DNA of 64,000 nt, taken from assembly GCA_016873225.1 (NCBI GenBank), contig VGXS01000013.1, positions 30,153 through 94,152 on the forward strand. The letters run 5' to 3'. Positions 52,650-59,718 of this stretch are shown in pieces (positions within the stretch are counted from its first letter, which is position 1; every line of letters starts with the position of its first letter). The notes beneath the pieces are model-generated. The model was not told the origin of the DNA. It did not search any database and worked only from the letters and a program-made list of their open reading frames with translations. Position numbers and translations under genes: made by a program. Source of the DNA: Planctomycetota bacterium (GTDB taxonomy: Bacteria; Planctomycetota; Planctomycetia; Gemmatales; Gemmataceae).

Positions 52650-53081
52650 GGTGAGCACCGGGCGTGAGCCCGGTGATGGGGAATTTTAGGGAATCGCCGC
52701 GCTGACGCACGGCGCTCACCGAGACGGAAGCGGAGGTTCTTGGGTGAGCACCGGTGATGGGGAATTTAAGGGAATCGCCGCGCTGACGCACGGCGCTCAC
52801 CGAGACGGAAGCGGAGGTTGTTGGGTGAGCACCGGGCGTGAGCCCGGTGATGGGGAACTTTAGGGAATCGCCGCGCTGACGCACGGCGCTCACCGAGACG
52901 GAAGCGGAGGTTGTTGGGTGAGCACCGGGCGTGAGCCCGGTGATGGGGAACTTTAGGGAATCGCCGCGCTGACGCACGGCGCTCACCGAGACGGAAGCGG
53001 AGGTTGTTGGGTGAGCACCGGGCGTGAGCCCGGTGATGGGGAACTTTAGGGAATCGCCGCGCTGACGCACGGCGCTCACCG
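52650..53081. repeat. Right REP/BIME array (five units, 93-bp period)
   Basis: Plus-oriented palindromes start at 52650, 52743 (shortened by 12 nt), 52824, 52917 and 53010; opposite palindromes lie at 52695-52721, 52776-52802, 52869-52895, 52962-52988 and 53055-53081. Full units repeat every 93 bp and are nearly identical, with the single spacer type ACGGAAGCGGAGGTTGTT. The last palindrome ends 34 nt before the stop of the WD40 gene. Confidence 0.9.
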
Positions 53082-53115
53082 AGACGGGGGGAGAAGCCCG
53101 GTGTGGCCGGTCCCA

Positions 53116-54045
53116 TCAGGGCGCCGGGGTCACATGCACTTCCTGGCGATCGTGGCCGGTGAGGATCTTCTTGCCATCGGGAGACCAGGTGACGCAGTAG
53201 GCGCCGAACTGGGGCAGCTTTTTCTGGAACACCTGCTTCTTGGCGGCGATGTCCCACACCGTGAGGTTGCCGCCGTAGCCCGATGTGGCCAGGCGCTTGC
53301 CGTCGGGCGACAGCGCGATGCCGTAGAGGTCATCCGGCGTGGGGCCCATGGAACCGGTTTCCTTGCCGTCGGCGACATTCCACAGCTTCACGGTGCGGTC
53401 GTGGCTGATCGAGGCGACCGACTTGCCGTCGGGCAGGAACACCGCGCCGGTGACGGGCGCCGTGTGGCCCTTGAGGTCGCGCAGCGCCTTTTTCTCGTTG
53501 ACATCCCAGAGTTTCACGAGGTTGTCGGCGCCGGTGGAGAGAAGCGTCTTGCCATCCTTGCTGAAGGCGACGGTGTAGGCGTTGGCGGCGTGGTCGCCGA
53601 GTTTCTTGATTTCCTTGCCGTCGGCGGGGTTCCACAGGCGCACCGACTTGTCGCTGGAGGCCGAGGCGATGATCTTGCCGTCGGGACTGTAGGCGATGCC
53701 ATCAACGATGCCGCCGTGGCCCTTGAGTTCCATGGCGGCCTTGCCGTCGGCGAGGTTCCAGACCTTGATGACGGGGTCGACGGAGCAGGTTGCCAGCTGC
53801 TTGCCATCGGGGGAAAAGGCGACGGAATACACGGGTGACGGGTGCGCGGCGATCGCCTTGGTTTCCTTGGCGTCGGGCCAACTCCACAGCTTGGCGGTGC
53901 CGTCGAACCCGGCGGAGGCGAGGGTTTTGCCGTCGGGACTGAAGGCGAGGTGATGCACCGGCGCGGTGTGGGCCTGCCAGGAGGGAGGCTGGGCGATGGC
54001 CATGGAAACACAGGCCAGAAAGAGGGTTAAGATGCGAAGCGACAT
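53116..54045 (-). CDS. Secreted WD40-repeat beta-propeller protein
   Basis: A 309-residue protein from the ATG at 54045 (MSLRILTLFLACVSMAIAQ, signal peptide ending at AQ|PP). About seven WD repeats follow, each with the FSPDGK...LAS/LAT...D.VKLWNL pattern (for example VYSVAFSPDGKQLATCS), enough for one closed propeller. It is probably a periplasmic or surface protein-interaction scaffold, common in Planctomycetes. The in-frame extension to 54123 adds residues before the signal and is not likely used. It is divergent from the surface protein at 54397. Confidence 0.9.
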   Translation of the reverse strand: MSLRILTLFLACVSMAIAQPPSWQAHTAPVHHLAFSPDGKTLASAGFDGTAKLWSWPDAKETKAIAAHPSPVYSVAFSPDGKQLATCSVDPVIKVWNLADGKAAMELKGHGGIVDGIAYSPDGKIIASASSDKSVRLWNPADGKEIKKLGDHAANAYTVAFSKDGKTLLSTGADNLVKLWDVNEKKALRDLKGHTAPVTGAVFLPDGKSVASISHDRTVKLWNVADGKETGSMGPTPDDLYGIALSPDGKRLATSGYGGNLTVWDIAAKKQVFQKKLPQFGAYCVTWSPDGKKILTGHDRQEVHVTPAP

Positions 54046-54396
54046 GACGGGGGGAGGCTCCGGACAACGGTTGAGGGATACCGGGTGGGATGCCGATCGT
54101 ACCACGAAAGCAGGGTGGCGCAACTGTCAGAATCGGAGCGGATGGAACTTTTGAATTTGACCAAAAGCCGCCAAATATCCAATTTTCACATTTTTCTTGA
54201 ATCGTTCAGGTTATACTTGGGATGTGCTTCTGAAATATGGACGGAAATCTTTGTTAGGGGGTGTGCCGTCCCATTGGTAACAGCTTGAGGGGGATGATGG
54301 TGCGAAACCGAAGTTTTGCACCAAATCATCACTGGTGGTATAGTAAGGTATCGGAGTTGATAAAAGGATTAATTCTGCCAACAAAGGAGTAGCATC
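54046..54396. other. AT-richer divergent intergenic region, 351 nt
   Basis: This spacer separates the WD40 gene (minus) from the surface protein (plus). Most of it is markedly AT-rich (for example tttcacatttttcttg) compared with the genes around it. Apart from the promoter at 54316-54344 and the ribosome-binding site AAAGGAG at 54383-54389 I see no gene, RNA or repeat in it. Confidence 0.6.
54316..54344 (+). promoter_or_regulatory. Sigma-70-type promoter of the first surface protein
   Basis: TTGCAC (54316-54321) and TATAGT (54339-54344) are spaced by exactly 17 nt, giving a start near 54351, about 46 nt before the ATG. A strong AAAGGAG ribosome-binding site is 7 nt before the ATG. Confidence 0.55.
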
Positions 54397-55821
54397 ATGA
54401 AGAATCGACGCGGTCTGCTTCAACTGGAAGGACTCACTGAACGCATCGTTCCGGCGGTCAGCATCCGTTCCGTGGATGGGGATTTGGTGATCCGGGGCAC
54501 GCCGAATCTTGACAGTGGCAAGCCGACACTGACAATCAATGTGACAGCCGACAATACGGTCAGTATCACTGACGGCAAAACTTCTCGGGGCAGTTATTCT
54601 GTCACGGGTGATTTGATTTTAAATATGTCCAACAGGAATGATACCGTTGTTATAACCTTGAGCGGTGGAAGTCTCAATGGAGGAATATCGGCCAGCCTTC
54701 TCAATGGCAATGACTCCTTGACTGTTCGATCAATCGACGCCGAGAGAACCATATCCGGTGGTATTTCTGTGAATGGGGGCAACGGAAACGATTTTTTTGT
54801 GTTAGCAAGCGGTAATCCTGGGGGATTAAAAGTCGAAGGTGCAGTGTCATTCAATGGAGGTGCTGGAAAGGATATTGCTTTTATTAACCATACCACCGAT
54901 GAAGCAGGAACAACTAACGCTACCGGCCCACTGCTCATTGGAGCGGGTTTGACTCTCACTCGTGTTAATGGCGATACTACCAGGCATGTGAATATCGGAA
55001 CAAAAGCTACTGTTGAAATCAGTGGAAATCTTATAATCAACGCGTCTGCTGACAAACTTGTTACCAACAGATTTGTTATTGGTTCTGACACAAAAGCCGT
55101 TTCCATCGCCGGCACCTTGGCAATCACTGGCGGTCAAGGCGCAGACAATGTTGAAATCCAAAACACGACTATTGTTGATGTTATACCCGCTGAAGACGAG
55201 GTTCTTGAGATCACAATCAATCTTGACCGTGGTGTCAACAATACAAAGCTCACAGCGATTGATTTTGGAACTAGTGGTACTGATGCTGATTTTGCCTACA
55301 CCGGTGGTACGGGCGAAGACATTATTGAATTTGAAGGAACAAACACTGTGTCCGGTGATGCCATATTCAACTTTGGAAATGGACAAAATATCTTGGAGTT
55401 AAGTTCAAGTACTACATTCGACGCGGATGTTACTGTTACCGGTGGAAAAAACAACGACACGGTAGTTATCCAAGATGCCACCATTAGTGGTTTGCTTACT
55501 TTGACTATGGGTAACGGAGTCAATAATTTCACAACCACTGATAAAGCAGGCATAGCTGGCGGCCTTACCTATACGGGGGGCAGCGAAGCCGACACAGTCA
55601 GATTGGAAAACGGTGATGGCTTGGCAGGCGATGTTTCCATTTCTGTTGGCGCTGGCGGGGATACAATCGAAATTACGGGTACGACAACTGTTGGAGTCAC
55701 ATCGCTTACAGTTGACTTGGGCATCGATAGTGCAGTTGACTCATTTAAATACAATTTAATTCTGGAATCACTTATCACAATCCTGAATCAAGGTTCAGAA
55801 GATACTGTTACCTCCGAATAG
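54397..55821 (+). CDS. Secreted beta-helix-like surface protein with N-terminal LEGLTERIVPAVS motif, copy 1
   Basis: A 474-residue protein. The N-terminus MKNRRGLLQLEGLTERIVPAVS has the Planctomycete LE-x-L-x-R-x-x-PA-type motif found at the start of many of their large extracellular proteins. The rest is a long series of short strands rich in Gly, Asn, Asp, Thr (GNDSLTVR, GADTIEIT-like turns), as expected for a right-handed beta-helix or calcium-binding-type repeat fold. No cysteines or catalytic motif. Codon use is much AT-richer than everything around it, suggesting later acquisition. It ends before a strong terminator and is followed by its paralogue. Confidence 0.75.
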   Translation: MKNRRGLLQLEGLTERIVPAVSIRSVDGDLVIRGTPNLDSGKPTLTINVTADNTVSITDGKTSRGSYSVTGDLILNMSNRNDTVVITLSGGSLNGGISASLLNGNDSLTVRSIDAERTISGGISVNGGNGNDFFVLASGNPGGLKVEGAVSFNGGAGKDIAFINHTTDEAGTTNATGPLLIGAGLTLTRVNGDTTRHVNIGTKATVEISGNLIINASADKLVTNRFVIGSDTKAVSIAGTLAITGGQGADNVEIQNTTIVDVIPAEDEVLEITINLDRGVNNTKLTAIDFGTSGTDADFAYTGGTGEDIIEFEGTNTVSGDAIFNFGNGQNILELSSSTTFDADVTVTGGKNNDTVVIQDATISGLLTLTMGNGVNNFTTTDKAGIAGGLTYTGGSEADTVRLENGDGLAGDVSISVGAGGDTIEITGTTTVGVTSLTVDLGIDSAVDSFKYNLILESLITILNQGSEDTVTSE

Positions 55822-55850
55822 TTTCTATATTCAAATTTTGTTATTGTACG

Positions 55851-55878
55851 GCGCCCCCCGTTCCGGGGGGCGCTTTTC
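55851..55878 (+). terminator. Rho-independent terminator after surface protein copy 1
   Basis: GCGCCCCCCG (55851-55860) and CGGGGGGCGC (55864-55873) form a 10-bp stem with a 3-nt loop (or 9 bp with a 5-nt loop), followed by TTTTC. It separates the two paralogous surface genes into different transcripts. Confidence 0.8.
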
Positions 55879-56012
55879 ATTGGTGGGGTTGTGACGGTTG
55901 TATCGGCGTTGGTTCCCTACCCCGGTTCTTTCTCCTTTTTGACTTCCTCCCGATCCGGTGCAACGCTTCATGCGTCAAATGGATGTTGGCACCACCGCGG
56001 AGGATCTGCACC

Positions 56013-57416
56013 ATGGCCCGTTTGCGCCCGTCGCTGGAAGGTCTCACCGAGCGAATCGTCCCCGCCGTTTCGGTCAAGTTCCTTGGCGGCAGCCTCACCA
56101 TCACCGCCAACCCGGCCAATATGTCCAACAAACTCATCATCACCCAGCAGGCCACCGACGGCAAGTTCGTCATCAGCGACAACAGCGTGAGCGTCGGCCC
56201 TTACAGGGTGACCGGCAACATCACCATCACCTCGAGCAACGCGTCCGACACCATTCAGGTGAACCTGAATCGGGGCGCCGCCCGCACCTTCCAGCTTCCC
56301 GGATTCCTGAGCATCAATTCCCGCAATGGCGCCGACACCATCACCATCAATTCCGATGCCACCAACGGTGGTCGCATCGGCGGCAACCTGATCCTCGCCA
56401 CCGGGTTTTCCAACGACACCGTGAACATCGGCACCGCCGGCGGAGCGCTCTCGATTGGCGGCGCCGTTTCCGCCAACATGGACTCCGGCGCGGACACCTT
56501 CAACCTTGGCACCACTGGCACCGACGCGAACACATTCGTCATCGGCAGGGGCGTTACCCTGCTGCGCGCCAACACCGTGAACATGGGAACCAAAACGGAT
56601 CCCCTCACGGTCAACGGCACCGTAGCCATCGACAACACGCTCGACTACGGCATCACGAACACCATCCGGTTCGGCATCACCAGCGATGTTCTTCAGGCGC
56701 GCTCCGCGGGCAACTTCTGTTACAACGGCGGCACCCTGATCGACGACATCGGCTTGTACGGCACCATTCAGGGCGCCCCCGGCAAGAATTCCGTCATCAA
56801 CATGGGCCAGGGCGCGAACATCCTCGACATCAACGCCGTGATCGGCCTTGGAACCTCCTCCGACCTGATCGTGACCGGCGGAGCGGGCATTGACGACATA
56901 TCGTTGGGTGATGACACGGACATTGCCAACGATGCGATCTTCAGCCTGGGAGCAGGCGATAACCTTTATGACCTCAACAACACTTTCGCCGTTGGTGGAA
57001 ACATGAGCATCACCGCCGGCAATGGCGTTGATATTGTCGGCATCTTTGCCGGGCAGATTGGCGGCGACCTGACCCTGAGCCTTGGCAACGGTTCCAACAG
57101 CCTCACCTTCGCGGGCGCCACGACCGGTGCCGCCCAGTCGGCCAGTTGCCACGACTTCACCTACAACGGCGGGGATGGCGACGACGAGATCACCTTCGAT
57201 GCCGACAATGGCGCCGTGGAAAACAGCCTGACGGTGAACCTGGGCTCGGGTTCCGACATCTTTAACGCCACCGACAGCGGCGACTCGTCGTACCTGACCG
57301 GGTTCATCGACCTCGGCCTTGATCTTGATCCGGATCAAGTGACTTACCGTTCGGCCTTGGCCGCGGTAACCGAGATCGTGAATATCTTCCCGAACGACAC
57401 CGTCACGGCGGTGTGA
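56013..57416 (+). CDS. Secreted beta-helix-like surface protein with N-terminal LEGLTERIVPAVS motif, copy 2
   Basis: A 467-residue paralogue of copy 1 starting at 56013, set by GGAGG about 9 nt upstream; a frame start at 55983 would precede the motif. The N-terminal LEGLTERIVPAVS is identical to copy 1, the body has the same Gly/Asn/Asp/Thr-rich beta repeats (GADTITINSD, GSNSLTFAGA), and the C-termini agree (NDTVTAV against EDTVTSE). Base composition is GC-rich and like the genome, in contrast to copy 1. Secretion route and function are unknown; a cell-surface structural role is likely. Confidence 0.75.
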   Translation: MARLRPSLEGLTERIVPAVSVKFLGGSLTITANPANMSNKLIITQQATDGKFVISDNSVSVGPYRVTGNITITSSNASDTIQVNLNRGAARTFQLPGFLSINSRNGADTITINSDATNGGRIGGNLILATGFSNDTVNIGTAGGALSIGGAVSANMDSGADTFNLGTTGTDANTFVIGRGVTLLRANTVNMGTKTDPLTVNGTVAIDNTLDYGITNTIRFGITSDVLQARSAGNFCYNGGTLIDDIGLYGTIQGAPGKNSVINMGQGANILDINAVIGLGTSSDLIVTGGAGIDDISLGDDTDIANDAIFSLGAGDNLYDLNNTFAVGGNMSITAGNGVDIVGIFAGQIGGDLTLSLGNGSNSLTFAGATTGAAQSASCHDFTYNGGDGDDEITFDADNGAVENSLTVNLGSGSDIFNATDSGDSSYLTGFIDLGLDLDPDQVTYRSALAAVTEIVNIFPNDTVTAV

Positions 57417-57443
57417 TGATTGGGGCATGAGCCCCATGAAGAT

Positions 57444-57507
57444 CCGGCGCCTGACGGCACTCGGCTCACACTCTAGTATTGTGGAGCCGAGCGCCTTCAG
57501 GCGCCGG
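57444..57507. repeat. Nested palindrome between convergent genes
   Basis: Outer arms CCGGCGCCTGA (57444-57454) and TCAGGCGCCGG (57497-57507) match perfectly, and inside them CTCGGCTC (57460-57467) pairs with GAGCCGAG (57484-57491). The element can fold as one long stem of two parts with a bulge. There is no T run, so it may be a bidirectional Rho-related terminator or a single palindromic repeat of its own type. Confidence 0.6.
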
Positions 57508-57530
57508 GTCGATCCGTCGCTTGGTTTTCG

Positions 57531-58664
57531 TCACGCCGCGGCGCGGAGCGACACCTCCACCTTGGGCATTTGCGGGAACGGGATCGTGGCGGGCTGGGAG
57601 AAGTGGGCCTGTCCCTTGGGCGTGGCGAGCTTTTCCCACTGGGAACCCGGCAGGCCCATCGCCAGCTTGAGCGCGCCGATGGCGCCGGCGTACACCGGAT
57701 CGGGTACCCTCTTCACCTTCGCCTGGCCGTATTCGCGCAGTCCTTCCTCGAGGGCCCGGTCGAGGCCCTTGATCTGGCTGCCGCCTCCACCCAGAAGGAT
57801 GTTCGAGAGCAGCCGGGGCTGGAACTCGGGGTCGTGCCGGGCGATGAGGTCGCGGATGCCCTCGATGATGGGGTTGACGATGCGTCGGCAGGCCTCGCGA
57901 ACCACGCCGGTGACATCAAGCTGGGTGGGCTTGCCCCGGCACGGCAGCGTGACGATGGCCCGTTCGTTGTTGTCGATGACGCCACCATGGCGTTCCTTGA
58001 TTTCCCTGAGCATGGCGCGGGAGAACTGGGCCTCGGGGTGCGCCTGGCGGAGCAGGGCGTCGAGGTGCTCATCGACGAAGTCGCCGCCCAGGGGGATGGT
58101 GACCTGCTCATCGTCGGTTGGCAGGGTGCCGCGCAGCGGGCAGAGGTCGATGGTGCCGGCGCCGATGTCCACCACGAGGGCGTCGGACAGCTTGTTGCAT
58201 CCATAGGCGATGCTGAAAGGCTCGGAAACGATCAGCGCGGCGTCGAAGGTGGTGGACGCGGCCTCGAGGATGACCGCCTTGCTTTGCACGCTGGCCCTGC
58301 TGGGGGCGCCGATGACGCCGAAGACGGGCAAGCCCTTGGGAGGGCGGGTGATGGCCACGGCATGCTCGACCACCTGGCGGGCGGCCTCCTTGTGCGCGGC
58401 GACGCGCGCGGCGTCGAGTTTCACATCCTTGCCGTCGAGGTATTTCAGGGCGCCCTTCTCGAACGGGCGGATGATGTCGAGCGCCAGTCGGTGCTCGGTG
58501 AGGTCGTTGGCGAAGACGGTGTCGCGGCCCAGCAGGGTGCGGGCCACATGGTCCTTGGGCTTGCCCACGGCGGTGGGGATCACCTCGCGTACGCCGTGCG
58601 CGGTGGCCACGGCGGTCTTGAAGGTTCCCAGGTCCATTCCCACGAACACGGCTCGGTGATCCAT
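57531..58664 (-). CDS. MamK-like bacterial actin
   Basis: A 377-residue ATPase of the actin/Hsp70 superfamily, start 58664 with AAGGAG about 10 nt upstream. Phosphate 1 is DLGTFKTAV (11-19), phosphate 2 DIGAGTIDL (166-174), and the adenosine motif GGGGSQIKG (292-300). Other blocks (GKPKDHVARTLLGR, VIGAPSRASVQSKAV, IVSEPFSIAYG, LRGTLPTDDEQVTIPLGGDFVDE, PDPVYAGAIGALKLA) match MamK, the filament that aligns magnetosomes, better than MreB, ParM or FtsA as I recall them. It is predicted to form cytoplasmic filaments. It follows a membrane protein gene by 45 nt in the same operon. No other magnetosome gene is in the window. Confidence 0.88.
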   Translation of the reverse strand: MDHRAVFVGMDLGTFKTAVATAHGVREVIPTAVGKPKDHVARTLLGRDTVFANDLTEHRLALDIIRPFEKGALKYLDGKDVKLDAARVAAHKEAARQVVEHAVAITRPPKGLPVFGVIGAPSRASVQSKAVILEAASTTFDAALIVSEPFSIAYGCNKLSDALVVDIGAGTIDLCPLRGTLPTDDEQVTIPLGGDFVDEHLDALLRQAHPEAQFSRAMLREIKERHGGVIDNNERAIVTLPCRGKPTQLDVTGVVREACRRIVNPIIEGIRDLIARHDPEFQPRLLSNILLGGGGSQIKGLDRALEEGLREYGQAKVKRVPDPVYAGAIGALKLAMGLPGSQWEKLATPKGQAHFSQPATIPFPQMPKVEVSLRAAA

Positions 58665-58709
58665 GACTTCGGTCTCCTTAATCGGTTGGTTTGAAGAACA
58701 ATCGAACTC

Positions 58710-59564
58710 TCAAGCGCTGGTTGATGTCCCGGGGGCTTGCGACTCCCGGCCCGTGGCGCTGATGGCGTCGCGCAGCGACAGGTTGGCATCGACCAGGCCG
58801 GCCAGCAGGGCCTCCTCGGCCTGCGACGCCCGCGCTTCCATCTCCGCCCTTTCCTCCTCGAAGGTCGGGCCGAGGGTGAAGTTGGGTTCCCGCGGGCCCT
58901 CGTCGATCGGATCGGCGGGCGCGTGGCCGTCTTTGCGGGACTTGCGTCGGCGCCTGTGTTCGGGTGCGGGCGGCGCCCAGGCAAACACGGGGGCCTGCGA
59001 CTGCGGCATGGTGACATTGACGACGGGCGCCGCGGCGGGCGTGCGCGGGCGCATGATGGCGACCAGGGCCAGCATGGTGGCGGCGGAACCGAGGCCCAGC
59101 GACACCGACTGCATGTCACGGCCGGTCACCACGATCCATTCCCAGATGTCCTTGGGATCATCAAACGCCGGGCGCGGATTGGCAAACGGCTTGGGAGCGG
59201 TGGCGACCGTTGGTTGTTCAGCCGGTTTCGCCGCCGGCTCGTCAGCCTTGGCCGGAACCGGCAGGTCCAAGGATTCCTGTGGCGGCGCCGGCCTGAAAAC
59301 CGGCAAGGTGAGCGGTTCGGATGGCTCACGGAAATCGACCCGCCTCAGGGGCGTGGCCACGGCGATCACGGGCTGGCCTTCCTCGGATTTGGCTTGAGCG
59401 GAGGCCTCGGGCTTGGATGTCGCTGGTTCCGGCTTCGGCTCAGCGGCGGTTTTTTTGGCCGCTTCCACGCGACGGATGCCGACAAACTGCTCGATTTCCT
59501 GGGCGCCGACACTGGCGCAGGCCCAGGCGAGGCAGGCGGAGGCGATGACGGAGGCGCGTCCCAT
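58710..59564 (-). CDS. Single-pass membrane protein with Pro-rich exterior and basic cytoplasmic tail
   Basis: A 284-residue protein with a signal peptide (MGRASVIASACLAWACASVGA, residues 1-21), a Pro/Ala/Lys-rich low-complexity segment (about 35-135), one membrane helix (about 153-172, SVSLGLGSAATMLALVAIM), a basic stretch HRRRRKSRK (203-211) placing the tail in the cytoplasm, and a C-terminal helical, coiled-coil-prone part (236-270). No known domain. As it is encoded just upstream of the actin-like gene on the same strand, it is a candidate membrane anchor for the filament (inference). Confidence 0.7.
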   Translation of the reverse strand: MGRASVIASACLAWACASVGAQEIEQFVGIRRVEAAKKTAAEPKPEPATSKPEASAQAKSEEGQPVIAVATPLRRVDFREPSEPLTLPVFRPAPPQESLDLPVPAKADEPAAKPAEQPTVATAPKPFANPRPAFDDPKDIWEWIVVTGRDMQSVSLGLGSAATMLALVAIMRPRTPAAAPVVNVTMPQSQAPVFAWAPPAPEHRRRRKSRKDGHAPADPIDEGPREPNFTLGPTFEEERAEMEARASQAEEALLAGLVDANLSLRDAISATGRESQAPGTSTSA

Positions 59565-59648
59565 GGCGGTTTTCCTGATGGAAAGGATCCTTCTGGATGT
59601 ATCGGTTGTTCCGTCTCGGCGGGATCAATCAAACATGAGATCCGGCCG

Positions 59649-59686
59649 GAAAAAGGAAAGGCCGCCGGAACCGGGGTTCCCGCGGC
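59649..59686 (-). terminator. Probable terminator of the aminotransferase-acetyltransferase operon
   Basis: GCCGCCGGAACC (59661-59672) and GGTTCCCGCGGC (59675-59686) pair with a single mismatch; on the minus strand the stem is followed by a T-rich run (cctttcctttttcc). It lies about 30 nt beyond the aminotransferase stop and upstream of the membrane-protein gene. Confidence 0.55.
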
Positions 59687-59718
59687 GCGGTGGCTTGGTG
59701 TCGGGGGTTGGGCGCGAT

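Larger units (their letters stand above)
51741..53081. mobile_element. RAYT-REP element (REPtron): transposase gene between two palindrome arrays
   Basis: A single-copy Y1 transposase gene is flanked on both sides by arrays of its presumed substrate, paired palindromes with GTGAG heads. Both arrays share sequence and spacing, and there are no terminal inverted repeats or target duplication as in classical insertion sequences. This is the arrangement of REP-associated tyrosine transposases, which are domesticated relatives of IS200/IS605. The element occupies the whole space between ybeY and the WD40 gene and disrupts neither. Confidence 0.85.

Noticed and set aside
52636..53079. Minus-strand 147-residue repeat protein in the right array
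   Set aside because: It arises because 93 and 12 are divisible by three; no ribosome-binding site, and the DNA is explained by palindromes.
51741..53081. CRISPR array
   Set aside because: Repeats are internally palindromic in two orientations, the spacers are identical rather than unique, and the period is 93 bp. No cas genes are present.
57531..58664. MreB, ParM or DnaK as the identity of the actin-like protein
   Set aside because: The blocks around both phosphate loops and the PDP-x-x-GA-x-GALxLA end fit MamK better, and the protein lacks the Hsp70 substrate domain. A tree is still needed.
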